Shown here: positions 46,101 to 59,540 of the stretch, piece by piece
How the letters are laid out: the number at the start of each line of letters is the position of its first letter
Numbering within the stretch: position 1 is the stretch's first letter
Assembly: GCF_964204865.1 (NCBI RefSeq)
Contig: NC_135257.1
Coordinates: 11,616,151 to 11,680,150, forward strand
Direction of reading: 5' to 3'
Source: Styela clava
Taxonomy: Eukaryota > Chordata > Ascidiacea > Stolidobranchia > Styelidae
Length of the DNA: 64,000 nt
Translations under genes and position numbers: made by a program
Notes under the pieces: model-generated
The model's database searches: none
What the model saw: only the letters and a program-made list of their open reading frames with translations
What the model was told of the DNA's origin: nothing

Positions 46101-49100
46101 GTGTTCCAAAATAGGCAAAGGGAGTAATTTAACGGAAATTTTAACGGAAATCACAGAAAATTTTACAAAATGCTATAATTTTCTTTATATATTTTTCAGA
46201 CTCACACCTAGTATGGCTGCAGTTATGTTATTTACCGTAAGTGTGTATTCCCAAATCGGTTTTGGTCTTTTCTACCAGCCGATTATGCAGGACTCCTTTT
46301 CAAAACCTTGTCAGAAATATTGGTGGACTAATCTGCTCTATATCGACAATATGTATCCACCAGACTTGAACGACATGGTGGGTCTAACATTCCAGCATTT
46401 CTGTATTTGACTAGGTGGTTAGGGTGGCTAAAATTAACCATCAACTGTACTTTAATTCAGCTCGCGTTTGTTTTCAATGAAAAAAATTCTTAACTATTGC
46501 TTTAACTTTGTGTAAATTTCGGGAAGCTAAAATGGGAGAAAACTTACAATCGACTCCGACTTCGAATTGCAAAAATTTTTGATTCCGACTCCCGCTTGGC
46601 AAAAATCAAATTCTGATAACAAAAGCTTCCGTGTGTGCAATTATGTAATATATATGTTTAAAAATATGGAGCCATTGAAAACATGCTAAATTTCGAATCT
46701 ATAGTTTTAATTTCAAGTCCGATTGCCCATCACTTCAAACCCAGCGAAACCAAACTTTCTATCTCGGAAGCTTCAATGTTGATTAGTTTAGTTTATCTTT
46801 TAACTTATTCATGTTTAATACATTTATTTTTCAGTGTATTGGTTGGGTTTGGTATCTGGCAAATGATATGCAGTTTTATATTTTGTCTCCGATATATCTT
46901 CTGCTTTTCTATCGGTAAGAATAGTAACAATTTGAAGATGTCTCCTTACACATTACATCATTTAAATGCTAAAATTTGAAATGTAGTCGGCCGAATCAGG
47001 TCTGCCGGTTCATCTATGTCAAATCGCCTTTTATTTAAAAATAATCGTATATAATTGACATTGCCTGTAGTAGATATGTGAACGAGAAATCTTGTTTATA
47101 TGAAATATTTTATCAAGACCCTTAGAATGACTTTGTACCAACGGAGCTTAGGGACAACAATAGTGAGAGTTGAAATGGTGGATATATCAACCTGATATGA
47201 GTTGGCCATGTTACATGACTATATTACATGATTACATGGTCTCTGATCTGCGATGATGCAAACTCAGTCTGGTCAAAGTAGCCTACCCTGAGAAGCAAGC
47301 TTTAGTTTATTGTGTTTATCCACATCCTATAGATATGAATATATTATACTTCATTATTGCCTGTTACGATTCTACGTTTTGACAATTACGCTCTATGTTC
47401 GTAATTATTTAATTTTTAAAAAATATAGGATAAAATTTAAAAAAATATTACAGTCCCTGAGTTAAATATGTTTATACGTATGCCTTGTTGTAGATATCCG
47501 AAAGCTGGAATTGGTGCTGTGATTTTTACCGTTGTCGGAAGTGCTGCTATCACTGGAGCACTTTCCAATCATTTCAATATCATGTCTGATGCCGTTACGT
47601 TAGCTTCCTTTTTCAGGTATAATTCTATATTTTAAGTTATGCCAAAATTTCGAGCTTAGAAGCAAGGCCTTCCCTAGAACAAATTTTGCAAAATGATAAT
47701 ATTAGCTCACTTGTACGCTCCCAGTAAAACGTCAGGGTCACCAATTTATTACATGATCATATCTATCTTCTACTGCTGTCATTGTATTTGGATGAACTAG
47801 GTGGGAAACCAAGATATTTCAAAAATATAAAATAATAGCTGGTGGTTCTGGGACGGGCTGGTGTTTTAAATCATCAATTCAAATTTTGAAAGACGACTTA
47901 ATTCACCAATTCCATATGACATAAAGACAATCACTACTGGAACCTATATATGCTCCAAAAGTGTTTACTTTTGACTAGTTCTTAGAGTAGATCTATTCAA
48001 TTTTTACTTAAACTGAATATCACTTGAGGGCATTAGTGATGAACTTTTTGATCTATTAAGAACTCATTTATAATTAACTGGTAACGAACATATTTTTAGA
48101 TTTGTAATAGGAATAGGAGGCTCAGATGATAACCCAGTTCCAGTTATGTCGAGCGACGATTCGTTTTGGAATGAAACTTACGTCAGGCCATGGTGTAGAA
48201 TCGGAGTTTATGTTATCGGTTTGGCAACTGGCTACGTAATCCATGTAACGAAACGAAAAATAAAAATGAATGAAGTAAGCCGAAAGTGTCATATAATATA
48301 GTATTTGTACTAAACTGTTAGCCATGGCTAAATATTCATTTCAGTCGAAATTGGAGTAAGGAAACATTTTTTTCTAGCAGTCAGTCATTTTATTCAACCA
48401 GTGTTAATAGGTCCGATTATTTGAGTATACTGTACTTGATTTTGTTAGAATGTCATACAGTTGTGGGCTTGTGGCAGTATTAAACGATCTGATGATCAAT
48501 CTAAATTTGAAAAATAAATTTTATGTCGAAATTACTCAACATTATTACATAACAAAATTAAATTTACAAAATTCGAGTAAACTCATTTTTACATATACAA
48601 TGATACCGCAGATTTTATTTCCGACAATCTAAATATATTCTCATTTTGCAGGTATTCGTCACATTGATGTGGGGAGCGGTTATTGCAGTTGAGCTATCTG
48701 TAATATATGGATTTTGTGGACCGATTCTGTATAACTATACTCCCAGCAATAACGTCATGTATTTTTACAACGCAGTATCGAGACCCGTATGGGCGCTTGG
48801 CCTGTCCTGGGTTACAATTGCTTGCGTGTCAGGTTATGGAGGTAAGATATTTCCTTTATGATTGCAAGAAAACAATATACTAATTGAATTATTTTGTGTT
48901 CCATGTAGCGCTACTGTAAATAAACTTGATCACAAATGTTTTGCCAAAATATCACAGGAAAATCATCATCATACATAGAAAAAACACGTTACGACGATGC
49001 ATATTCATAAAATATTTTTACTCAAGCAATATTTAATTAGCAAAGAGTAGTTCCTTATCACCTCGATGTAATTATGGTAACATCAATTCCAACCTATAGT

Positions 49101-49853
49101 AGATTTATTGATATTATATATTTCAGGCCCGATCAACAGTTTTCTCAGTTGGAAGTTTTTTGTTCCGTTGAGCCGACTTTCTTTCTGTGCGTATCTTATT
49201 CACCCATTGATCGTGTCGTACATATACATATCTCGAGAATACGAGATGCATTTCGCTATTTACCTCATGGTTTATTATTATCTTGGTATGATATATTTAA
49301 TATGTTGTTTAGTATCCAGACAGAAACCTACAAACTTTTCTTTCCAGGATAATTCCTTACGATATTAAGATAGATCCATAGGTATAAAGGTCTGCTCTTG
49401 GGGAGGCCTATTTGGAGATAAAATGCGAAATACTTCAAAATAGTTTGACTTCAATTTTAAATAACGACTTTAGGGGCACAATTGCAGCCCTGTCTGTTGA
49501 TGAACATTGTTCTTCTGAGTACGTAATATCATTCTGTCATTGAGGAGGTATTCCTTTCTCACTATTTTAAAGGTATATAATATATATTTATTTTTTTTAT
49601 TCTAGCTGTGTTGTTGTTATCCCTTGGGTTAGCTTACTTACTCTCTATGACCGTCGAAGCACCAATGGCAGGGATTTTGAAGCTCATTTTCCCAAAGTCT
49701 ACAAAACCCCGCGCAAAACAGCACGAAATGAATGGGCACGTCAACAGTGAATTTACTGATGGTAAAATCACAGAGAAAAATTCAAAAATCGAAATAGAAA
49801 ATGGCAACGTACTGGGAAAAACGGACAGTGAAATTGACTGTGATCGACTCTAA
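43129..49853 (+). CDS. NRF-6-like membrane acyltransferase, gene 3 (complete, 13 exons)
   Basis: Exons: 43129-43441, 43913-44055, 44327-44502, 44920-45044, 45200-45364, 45782-45971, 46200-46377, 46835-46914, 47494-47616, 48100-48274, 48652-48841, 49127-49285, 49606-49853. They total 2265 bases (754 residues), all in phase. The signal peptide is MIKLNVLFVLLHATCSFVQI. The NRF domain ends TIGICVPDVC, and a membrane segment follows. The acyltransferase-3 domain has HGLRFISMSWIILGHT (His298), KYWWTNLLYIDNMYP, YVRPWCRIGVYVIGL and LSRLSFCAYLIHP. The sixth exon covers what genes 1 and 2 split into exons 6 and 7. The tail is short and charged, ending SEIDCDRL. An acceptor-like CTATAG lies about 28 bases before the ATG. 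Closest relative here is gene 4, with which it shares the second exon almost word for word (SDSMGRRESGLLKGNYLWTG). Confidence 0.92.
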
Positions 49854-51646
49854 CTTCCAACTTTTACATCATTGTATGCTAATGATACATGGTTATGTTG
49901 AAGTGTGCTTATTGTTCGACTTAATGCCAAAGATTTATTGAAACCAGGTTTATAATTATTGCTGCACAAGTGAACGCACGGAATATTACTTGCTTCCACG
50001 CATTTTCTTAAAAAAAAATTTTTCGAATTGACAAGACACGTTTAAATATTACAAAATTTCTCACCCAATTGAACAAAACTTTAATTGTTGCAAGAACCTA
50101 CAAATGTGAAGCAATTACACTGCAATCCTTTATTATTGTTTAAATTCTTCTGTAATTTTTCATCTGCTTGCTATGACCTTCACGAATTAAGAGAAAATAA
50201 CATACTGGTGACAAAAATGTTTTCAGTTTTCTTTGGGGATATTCTCGGATGATAATTAATCGCGACCTAGAAATTGTGAGAATGTTTAACACTGCTGTCT
50301 TATATCTACAACTATTGAATATGCTACTAGAAGCACTTTTATTAAGTACGTATCAGATTCAATAAAATAGTTATCAAAATACACACAGTGGCCAGAACAT
50401 AGTGTTGGACTCGAGAAAAACCTGGTATTTATGACAAGCGTTTAACGATCTGCTATTTAGTTTAGTGCCAATAGATATCGTAACATATGAATAGCTTAAT
50501 GATTTGTTTAATCACCGAGTGAGTGTATATCAAGTATATATAAATATTAGCATTTCAACATACTTGAGACAGCAAAAATACTGAGTCAGGGGTTGTAGGT
50601 CGACCTTTGTTAGACTTAAGCAAATACTCATTCTAAAAAATAAATTCAAATCTTCACATTGTTAAACCATGCAAAGTAAGTAACTCATTGATATCAAAAG
50701 TGTAAGTCTTGAAATTATCGCTGAGACATTAATGACATGCAGTCGTTGATTTTTAAAATGCGCATGCAAGCACGGAAATTAGCTATGTTCTCTAAATTGG
50801 CAAGTCGGACGTGATTATTATCTACGTTACACCTAACAATTTTAATAGCTCAGGTTAAAAAGATGGTTTTAACAAAATTATTCAGAAGGTGATGCATTGG
50901 GCAGAACAATGACCCAAATATCTCCTTTCCCATTTGTAACTGCTTGTCTTACAACGTCCAGACAATGTTTAAAACGAGCAAAATTACGCGAGTCCTGGTG
51001 TGTATAACTTTGAAGAGTCTATCTATAATATCTGTTACGCCATTGAGTGGGTAAAAAGTATCGATGTACACTCATGTATTACGTAACCTGGGATTTATTT
51101 GCCTTTACAAAGACAAATGCTTTTACAAGGGAACTGTGAATTGCACGGTAGAGTTTTATTTTCAAGATTTGTGTTTTCAAGATTTTTCAGTATTTCATTG
51201 TATTATCATCTATGGCTTTCACTTGGAGAAATCATGAATTATAGGACATAGGTCATCACCATGATGGCGACATCATGGTGACATAGCTTGAAATCAGGGA
51301 AAATATACCAACCACTATGTATGTCGTTTCCTTCAAATTTATTTAGAAAATCATAATCATTAACTCGTGTGTAAACGAACACAGTCAAACAACTATAATG
51401 TATATCAACACCATAAATAACGTATTCTTATATGCATGTTTGTGTAGTCCTTTTATGGAAGATTTTCTAAATTGTTTGCTTCTATACTGCGACGTCATTG
51501 TAGAAATAGGATAAAGAATAGAAGTTTGTTTATGAATCAAAATATATACGGCAACGTAATGGTGCTAGTTAGAAAATTTCAGAGCAATTCGATTTAATTC
51601 CGCCAGATTATCAAACTTTTTTTCATGCTCTTTCAGTTTAGGCAAT
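49854..51646. other. Intergenic region between NRF-like genes 3 and 4
   Basis: AT-rich, with no ORF, repeat copy or RNA gene that I can support. AATAAA at 50361 is a candidate polyadenylation signal for gene 3, about 510 bases after its stop. Confidence 0.5.
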
Positions 51647-54600
51647 ATGTTTTTCATTAGGATTGTAGCGCTGGTTTTTGTCAGCTTTTGGGGAATCGCG
51701 CCATCAAACGCCTTATCTGACGATACTTTTTCTTACCCCCAATATCTTGTAAAAAATTATGTAGAACGTATAACAGAAGGAAAGTCAGAGGATTTCTACA
51801 TAGAGATGAAGGAAATACTAGAAGAAAAATTCAAGCTTTACAATGGTAATCCTATGAAAAAATTGGAAAAAGCGTTGGTGACTGAATATGAAGATACGCA
51901 ATGTACTGATGCAATATATAAGGCTATATTAGACTATTATCTAGGCAGACAATATGCAAGACAAAGTAAGTTTTGATTCCAAATTTGTTTCAACTCTTCT
52001 ATAAAAATTCACTAGTTTGATGAGTTGGTCTAGTGATTCATGATATAATACGCCCTGTTTTCAAATTACTTCTTCGTGGCTATTCTCGAAGATTTTTGAC
52101 GAACCTGAAAAGTTTTATAACAACAATACGTTGGAGAAAATATTTACAGTAATTCAAAGCAAAATGTATGAAAATGTTTAGGACGTGAATCCTCATCACA
52201 AAAACATCTACGCCTGTATGGGTATGTTCGAAATCTACAAGATACCTCAGCATTTTATTGATTTTAATCATTGACTTTAATTTGAGAATACTTGTTATCA
52301 ACTTTGTGTATATTTTAATACTCAGTGTCTGATTCGATGGGCCGAAGAGAAAGTGGTTTACTGAAAGGAAACTATCTTTGGACAGGAACTTATTTCGAAT
52401 GTTTTGGTGCTTCAAATGGAAAAGAAATTACTGGACAAATGTGTCAGGCTATTGTTGCTGGAAAACCGGTATAGACAATTTTTAGCAGTTTCAAAATGTC
52501 TCGTCGCAAATAAGTACAAAAAAAGATTGAATAAATTTTTTTGTTATTAATTAAAGTGTTATAACAATTCTCAAAAAAAAGATGATATTGTTTACTGAAA
52601 AATTTCAGATATTCAATAATGAAAAGCCACTTTTAGAACGCAACAACCATGGCGGGACTAACAATTGGTATATGCGTGCCGGACAAATGTGCGGGACCAG
52701 AACTTACAGGAATAATTCAGTCTACTTTTTTCAATGATACTTCTGGGATCTTTGTGAACGTCCTATGTCCAGAGAGTCAAAAATATGACGCACCTGACAT
52801 AATTTTTTTGTAAGTTTAAAATATGATATAGGTTTAAATCCGGGAACATTTAGGTAGATTTATATGATATATATATTTATTCAAATCATTCCACTGTACG
52901 CTGATATGACTTAAAATTGTTATTTTGCCACATTAATAAAATGGGGTTGTACAGCAAATCAATATACAAAATATATACAATCCAACTTTAGTGTGTATAA
53001 GTTATTGTTAGAACAAAACAATGAGAACTAATAGATCCGAGCGCTTGCCCAAAATTAAAAAACATTGAAAAAAAACATCTGTAAAAATTTGTCATCGCGT
53101 TGGTAAAACTTGTTGAAACATAGAAATATTAATATTTTCTCTGTTATTTAGTACAATTGTTGGTTTATTGGGCCTGTTGGTAATTACGGGAACTGCGGTT
53201 GAATTGCTCACATTCATGAAACTCCGAAAAAAGAGCGAAGAAAATAACGCGAAAGAAATATCTGGTATTAGATTGAATAGGTGTTGTATTTTAGATTTTA
53301 CTTTATTATTATATGAGCAGTATGTACAATTGTTTTTTTTTCATATATATCAAATATGAGATTCAATAAATTACAATAAAACTTACGTTTCTCAAGTCAA
53401 GTTAATATACTCAAACGAAATACAATACTGGAAATTCTGTTTGCAAATCATTTCGACAGTTTCTGGACTAGAATTGAAAGTGTTCCAATTCAATAGCGTA
53501 CCAATCTATCATCACTCGGAAAAAATGTAATATCCAATCCAAACAAGTACGCAAGCTGAGTTTAAAATTAGTTTCGAAACAATAGGCATTTCCGTGACAT
53601 ACAACTCAATCATCAAATATATAAAAAAAAGGGAAATTGGTTGCTGTAAGTCATATATATACATATATGTTTGTGGTAGAATTTTTACTTAAGAATAATG
53701 AACTATACAGCCAAGAATAACAATATATTTTCAAAATTATCCTTGTATTACAGTCTCACAAAAATTAATTTTGTCGTTTTCTATCATCAAAAATACAAAA
53801 AATTTGTTGAACACTGAACAGAAAGAAGGAAATTTGGAATGCCTTCATGGTCTGCGTTTCATAAGCATGACTTGGGTGATTCTGGGACATTCAGTTTCAT
53901 CAACATTCGGATTCACAGGTTAATTCTTGAGTCAAACTGTGTTCACCATTAGTATAAGCTCAATCAACTAAATACATTTCAATTTATTCTGGGTTTGTTT
54001 TCTGCTTCAGATAATATTATCGACATTTCCAACTATTACGTCAATCATGGAGCTATTCAAGGTGTTGCCAATGCTTCATTTTCAGTGGACACCTTTTTCT
54101 TTTTGAGCGGACTTCTGGTTGCTTATTTGGGATTGCGAGAAATGGATAAAAGGAATGGAAAACTTAATGTACTACTGATGTATTTGACCCGGTATTTGAG
54201 GTAAATCATTTCGTGGCACAAGCATTTTATTTATTGTTATTATGTTGTTGTTGTTTTGAAAAATTGCTGTTTTTTTAACTACCGTAGCAATTTCTTCAAA
54301 ATTTTCAGTGCGCGAAGCTTGTTGTTGTCGCTAGAGGGCTATTACCTTGAATTATTTCCAATATCTCTGGGCTCTATGGGATTCGTTTTTTACTTCGAAG
54401 TTTTGTGTGATGACGTCATCGAAAATAGAAATTGCGTGTCGTGGGTTCCGTGATCACATCTCAGTGATCTGGCGGTCAGACTACCAGTACAAAAGATTTA
54501 AGACTACTTCGTTCTTGCCTCCGTGTCTGTATATTTGAGCATTGCTCTCTTGTTTTTTTGTATCGTACTACATATTCATTATCAATTGATGCACATCAGG

Positions 54601-57600
54601 AACATGCGATGTTTACTGTTTGAAATAAGTAACTTAACTCATCACCCATTAGTTGAAGTATTGAGCCAGGAAGGCAAACCGCTGGGTTTTCATATAGGTT
54701 TGAATCCGAGAATTGTAATCTGCGATAACAGCAATCTCTCGACAACCACATCTCGTTATTTCTTATGATCTGAAAAAACTACAACAACAACTATGAGTTT
54801 GATATTAGTTTTTGAAGTTCAGACAAAATAATTAGCTTTTATAATTGAAATTGATCAAATAGAAATGTCTTTAATTTTTTTCTTATTTGCTTCAATAGAC
54901 TTACACCGGTTTATGCACTTGCAATACTTTTTTATGTTGGTCTTTACGAAAAAGTTGGTTTCGGATTAATTTATCAGCCCGTGACGCATCTCTTCGCTGT
55001 ACCTTGTCAAAAATATTGGTGGACGAACTTATTGTACATAAACAATTTGTATCCCCCTCGCATGGAAGAATCGGTGAGAAAATCCAATTTAATTTATTTT
55101 TGGATCCGTGATATTCGTATGAATCATTTTGCTGCTGTCATCAACTGTTGTTGTTTTAACTAATGAAGCAATAGACTTCAAATTTTCAGTATCCAAGGTG
55201 GTTGTAGTCGTTAAAATGCTATTCATTAATTTCCTTTTTTTTCAATTTCCGAGTTCTATATGGTATTTTTTTACTCCTACGTATATAGACTACCACTTAA
55301 CCACATTAATCTAACCAGCCTCGTACTGCCCAGCTTCGTTGTTACCGTTAACGATGGGAATTGCTATGGCGTTAGGACTTCATCTTTAATTTTGATTTGA
55401 ATCTCTTATATAATCAGATAACGAATTCCAGTGTAGCCTAAGTCGCATAGGATATCGGTACTACGGGTAATCGTTGGACTTCATCATGTATATGCCCAGA
55501 TTATATACGTATATATATATTATATATGTGAGAATATTTCCTATGTTATTTCTATATATATTTATGTTTACCAAATTCCTGTAAATTTGTTTTATTCATG
55601 GATTTAAACTATTCATTATGGTTCAAAAAGTTCAGATCATGGGTAGAGTATAAAAAATAACTGAAAATGCTAAGTATTTCATAGTTGTGCATGCAATATT
55701 CCCGAATGAATAGAGTACTGATCAAGTTCTTCTGCCACCACAAGAGATGGTTGGCGATGATGAGAACTATCGACAGTTAACTTCATAGCTTTGTTTTTAG
55801 TGTTTCGTTGCATCGTGGTATCTGGCAAACGACATGCAGTTTTATTTATTATCTCCTATATTTCTGCTACTCTTCTATCGGTAAGATATTGTTTGAAACT
55901 TTAAAAATCATGCTTTCGCTTTGTCCAAACGGCTTTATTCATATCGTTTTTTTTAAATGTTATCCAAGGCATCCTAAAGCGGGATTGAGTGTTGTCTTCG
56001 GAACGGTGTTAGGAAGTGCCGCCATTACTGGTGCATTGTCCACATATTACAATGTGAGACCGGACGTGATCGATCTTGCGCTCTTATGCAGGTGAGCCAA
56101 TAAATTTGATCGTGTGTTATTTGAGACACCCAAAACCCCAAAACATAATTTAATTACACTGGTTTAATAATATTAACTTAGAGAGCCTATGTTGATCCAA
56201 AAATGGCCTATGCATTGCAAAAAAGAAGATTGCATTACTTGTATTTTCAACTCAATACTTTGAAATGAAATTAGAAAGTTGCATACGTACCGTCAAGTCA
56301 TTTTTGTATATTATATATGTGTACTTACTACAATGAGTTAGGGAATGAATCCAGGTAATGCTATGGCAAAATGCTGTAATGAAGACAGTAAAATTGTAAA
56401 TTTTTTGTAGATATCTTCTTGGGCAGGGAACAGAAACAGATAGCACTCCTCCGCCTACGCTGGTCGAAGATCCGTATTTTTACGATATCTACTTTAAGCC
56501 GTGGTGCAGAATTGGGCCTTATGTAATTGGTATGGCCACGGGCTATTTCATTCATACCACAAAGAGAAAGATTCGACTGAACGAAGTGAGCGGTATTTTA
56601 CTTTTTGGGGAAGTAGAGAGGTATTGAAAAAAATTTAACACAAGATGTCTGTTTTGCACTGTTCTGTCAAAGTTCAAGTTGCCTGATACCCAAAAAGGTT
56701 TATGCTCGTTGCAGAAAGACTAGATTACGATTTCATTACCGGAGAAGAATTTTTACTTTGTTTTTGCGTGTATTATTACTTACTCACTTTGAGAACTCAC
56801 TTTTACTTAGCTGTTTTCTGACAGCGTTATTTCTCGTATCAATCTCCATATTTATACTGATATATCAAATACAAAAATAAACAACGTACCGTCATGATCC
56901 ACGTTTTTTATATTTTAGCTGAAGGCACTATGGACTGAATCATTTTTCTTTTGTTTGCGGGTTAAACGCCATTATTACGTCGTCCGTTAATACATGCATA
57001 ACTTTACGTTTCAGGTTTTTGTGACACTAATGTGGGTGACGGTTGCAGCAGTCGATCTCGCTATTATATATGGATTCTGGGGCTCAATCTCACAAAACTA
57101 TATACCAAGTGTTAATGCCCTATCGTTTTACAATGCAGTTGCAAGACCTGTGTGGGCTCTATGTCTCGCCTGGCTTACTATTGCTTGCGTATCTGGTTAT
57201 GGGGGTGAGAGAATCGAACTTAATAATGTTTTGAAAAATAACATTATTTTGGTATAATGTCTATTCTTAAAAATCATAGAATTGTAATTTGAAGATTACT
57301 GTTATTTTTTTTTAAAAAAGCATACTTTATTCAGCTATCATGCTTTCAAGTTGTGGTTGATATTCTTAAAAGCCGTAAACGAACTCAACGAACATTTAAC
57401 GTATCTGTAAAGCTTCAACTTTATTGCAACAATCCCTAATGGAATTCACTAAACTTCGTAAAAATCGAGAAAATATTTCGGGAGAATTTTTTTCTTTGCA
57501 CCGAATCAAACGTTCTCGTAAGACGTAAAGTGTCCTTTTCTTGCATTTTTATCGGAACCTTGCATTCGAAAATCTTCTTTACGATTCTATGAAGCCCCGT

Positions 57601-58895
57601 TCAAACTGAGACGGCCAAGATTTTTCTCGTTTGCAGTGCGGTGCGTTTCAGTAACTATAGGCATATTAATTGAACAATGTTGGACAAGTCCAAAATGTGA
57701 AACTCCGCTTTCTTTTACGAATTTTTGATATAATCTTTGAATTATTTTCAAATATGTTAATTTTTTACAGTCTGTGTAGTACAAAGGTCATGGAAATGTA
57801 ATATATAGCAGTACCTACTAAGTGACAAAAGTCAAATATTATGATTTCAGGAGAATGAATATGATCGCGACTCACATCTTTACGAGATTTTTTATGAAAA
57901 ACACCAAACAAGAGTTTTCCGCTATTGCTTTTTTCAGATACCGTGAACGGCTATCTTAGAAGTTGTTTGTAGGAATGGTTTTTTTGATATCCAATTAAGT
58001 AGAATACTATTCAAAATTCGTATTATGGACTGTTCATCTTCATTTCAATTTTATCAAATATAACTACGATCGATTATTTTTAGGTCCTATAAACGGATTT
58101 CTCAGCTGGAAGGTTTTCATTCCTTTGAGTAGACTCACTTATTGTGCATATCTCATTCATCCAATAGTTGTCATGTATCTATATTTGTCACGGGAATACG
58201 AGTTGCATTTCTCTGTCAATATAGTAATATACTATTTCTGTGGTAAGACAAAATAAACGCCTGGAATTTTTTGTTAGAATAGAACCGCAGTCTCATTTTT
58301 GAGATTTTAATCGCAAGTTTGGGGAAATGTTTCCCAATGATGTTCTCTATATATTTATTAGGATTACTGGTCGTTATCGATTATTATCAAAGTACAATGA
58401 CATCTTAATATTGATTCTACATCAATTAACATTAGTAGTCTTTCTATCACCAATTATGAAAAACTCTCAACTTTCAATATAGATTGAAGCTGAACTAAAA
58501 AATAATATGGTACAATTCAGCCTATTTTCAGCTTTAAACAGCAATATTATACCCACTTTTCAATTAGTCGACGATAGTTATAGTAAATTAATTTATTAGA
58601 ACAAATTTACTATTTAAATTTAAAAAAATTATTAATTTCAGCTTTGCTTCTAATTTCCTACGCACTATCTTTTGTGTTTTCAATGGCTCTGGAAATACCT
58701 GTGACAGGTATTGTTAAAACGTTACTTACACATTATAAATCTGGCAAGGGACATTCGGGAAATTCAAGGAAATCATCATCGCGTGAGAATGATATACATA
58801 AAGAGTATACTGGATCGGCAAAGAATGAAAAACATGGGGTTGAGAACGGAATCATACATGCAAATAGTGTCGATATTGACTGTGATAAACTTTGA
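51647..58895 (+). CDS. NRF-6-like membrane acyltransferase, gene 4 (complete, 13 exons)
   Basis: Exons: 51647-51965, 52326-52468, 52637-52809, 53152-53264, 53754-53918, 54011-54200, 54899-55073, 55801-55880, 55969-56091, 56411-56585, 57015-57204, 58084-58242, 58642-58895. They total 2259 bases (752 residues), all in phase. The signal peptide is IRIVALVFVSFWGIAPSNA after MFF. The NRF domain ends LTIGICVPDKC. The acyltransferase-3 domain has HGLRFISMTWVILGHS (His295; Ser replaces the Thr found in genes 1-3), KYWWTNLLYINNLYP, YFKPWCRIGPYVIGM and LSRLTYCAYLIHP. As in gene 3, exons 6 and 7 are fused. Acceptor-like TTTCAG and TTTAG end 10 and 5 bases before the ATG. Introns 6 and 7 hold - strand copies of the dispersed repeat. 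An AATAAA begins five bases after the stop codon. Confidence 0.92.
54290..54480 (-). repeat. Unclassified dispersed repeat copy in gene 4 intron 6
   Basis: On the - strand it shares GATGACGTCATCACAC, GAATCCCATAGAGC and GCCCTCTAGCGACAACAACA with the copy at 29700-29945. Confidence 0.55.
55135..55265 (-). repeat. Unclassified dispersed repeat copy in gene 4 intron 7
   Basis: On the - strand it preserves the order AATGAATAGC, TAACGACTACAACCACC, ACTGAAAATTTGAAG and TAAAACAACAACAGTTG of the family core, with many substitutions. Confidence 0.4.
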
Positions 58896-58899
58896 AATG

Positions 58900-58905
58900 A
58901 ATAAA
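58900..58905 (+). terminator. Polyadenylation signal of gene 4, directly after the stop
   Basis: AATAAA starting five bases after the TGA stop (58893-58895), which would give an unusually short 3' untranslated region. Another cluster of AATAAA hexamers occurs at about 59184-59200, beyond the start of the opposite-strand gene's stop. Confidence 0.45.
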
Positions 58906-59147
58906 GAATTGAATCAATCTACATAAATAATTATACAAATAAGTATTTCTCTATGAAATATATTGTTGTTGTTTTTTTGGTTGTTTTAATTCAATCAACT
59001 CTTATAAGTGAAAATTGGGCTTTGTTTTAAATCCATGTATATGTCATTTAGAAATACAAAAATAGAATTCAAAATATTCATGTTTATCGTAAACAAATTT
59101 GCATTTAAACTGAAATGCCAGGGGTTTAATAGCACGCCTTATTCTTA

Positions 59148-59540
59148 TTACTGTGTTTTCAATTCCATCCATCTTAAGTATGTTGAATAAAATAAATAAA
59201 AGGAAGCTAACAATTGAATAACTCCACTAGTATTCCACTGCATGATGCAGAAAACTACGTTGATCAAAAGTTTCGGAACTGCTTCTATCCAGAGAAATTG
59301 TAAGTGGAATATTCGTTTCATCCACCTTCCAAAATCTTCTTCTTCGACGCGGGAATCGATCAAACAGATTAAAGATATGTCATTTGCAACAGAAGATGCG
59401 ATAAAAAATCCAAGACCAGTCCAGAATATAGCTTTTTCTTCAGCACGCCAGTAAGTCAGCAGCAAAAAACAGTCGACTACAATATTTATAACCGTTGTAG
59501 AAAATTTTGAAAATTCAGTCAGTGATCTTAACACATTCAT
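59148..59540 (-). CDS. Small multi-pass membrane protein, intronless, unknown function
   Basis: An uninterrupted - strand frame of 130 codons from the ATG at 59540 to TAA at 59150-59148. Four hydrophobic segments are visible: VINIVVDCFLLLTYW, WTGLGFFIASSVA with DISLICLI, FLWIEAVPKLLINVVFCIM and VIQLLASFYLFYSTYLRWM. A charged loop (SRVEEEDFGRWMKR) separates the second and third. There is no signal peptide and no domain I can name. The third segment vaguely recalls the E-D/A-x-P-Q/K-L pattern in XK-related and other multi-pass proteins, but that is weak. It runs tail to tail with gene 4, the two stops being about 250 bases apart, and lies inside the NRF-like array. Hydrophobic periodicity and length favour a real gene; a retroposed copy or chance frame remains possible. 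Confidence 0.5.
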   Translation of the reverse strand: MNVLRSLTEFSKFSTTVINIVVDCFLLLTYWRAEEKAIFWTGLGFFIASSVANDISLICLIDSRVEEEDFGRWMKRIFHLQFLWIEAVPKLLINVVFCIMQWNTSGVIQLLASFYLFYSTYLRWMELKTQ

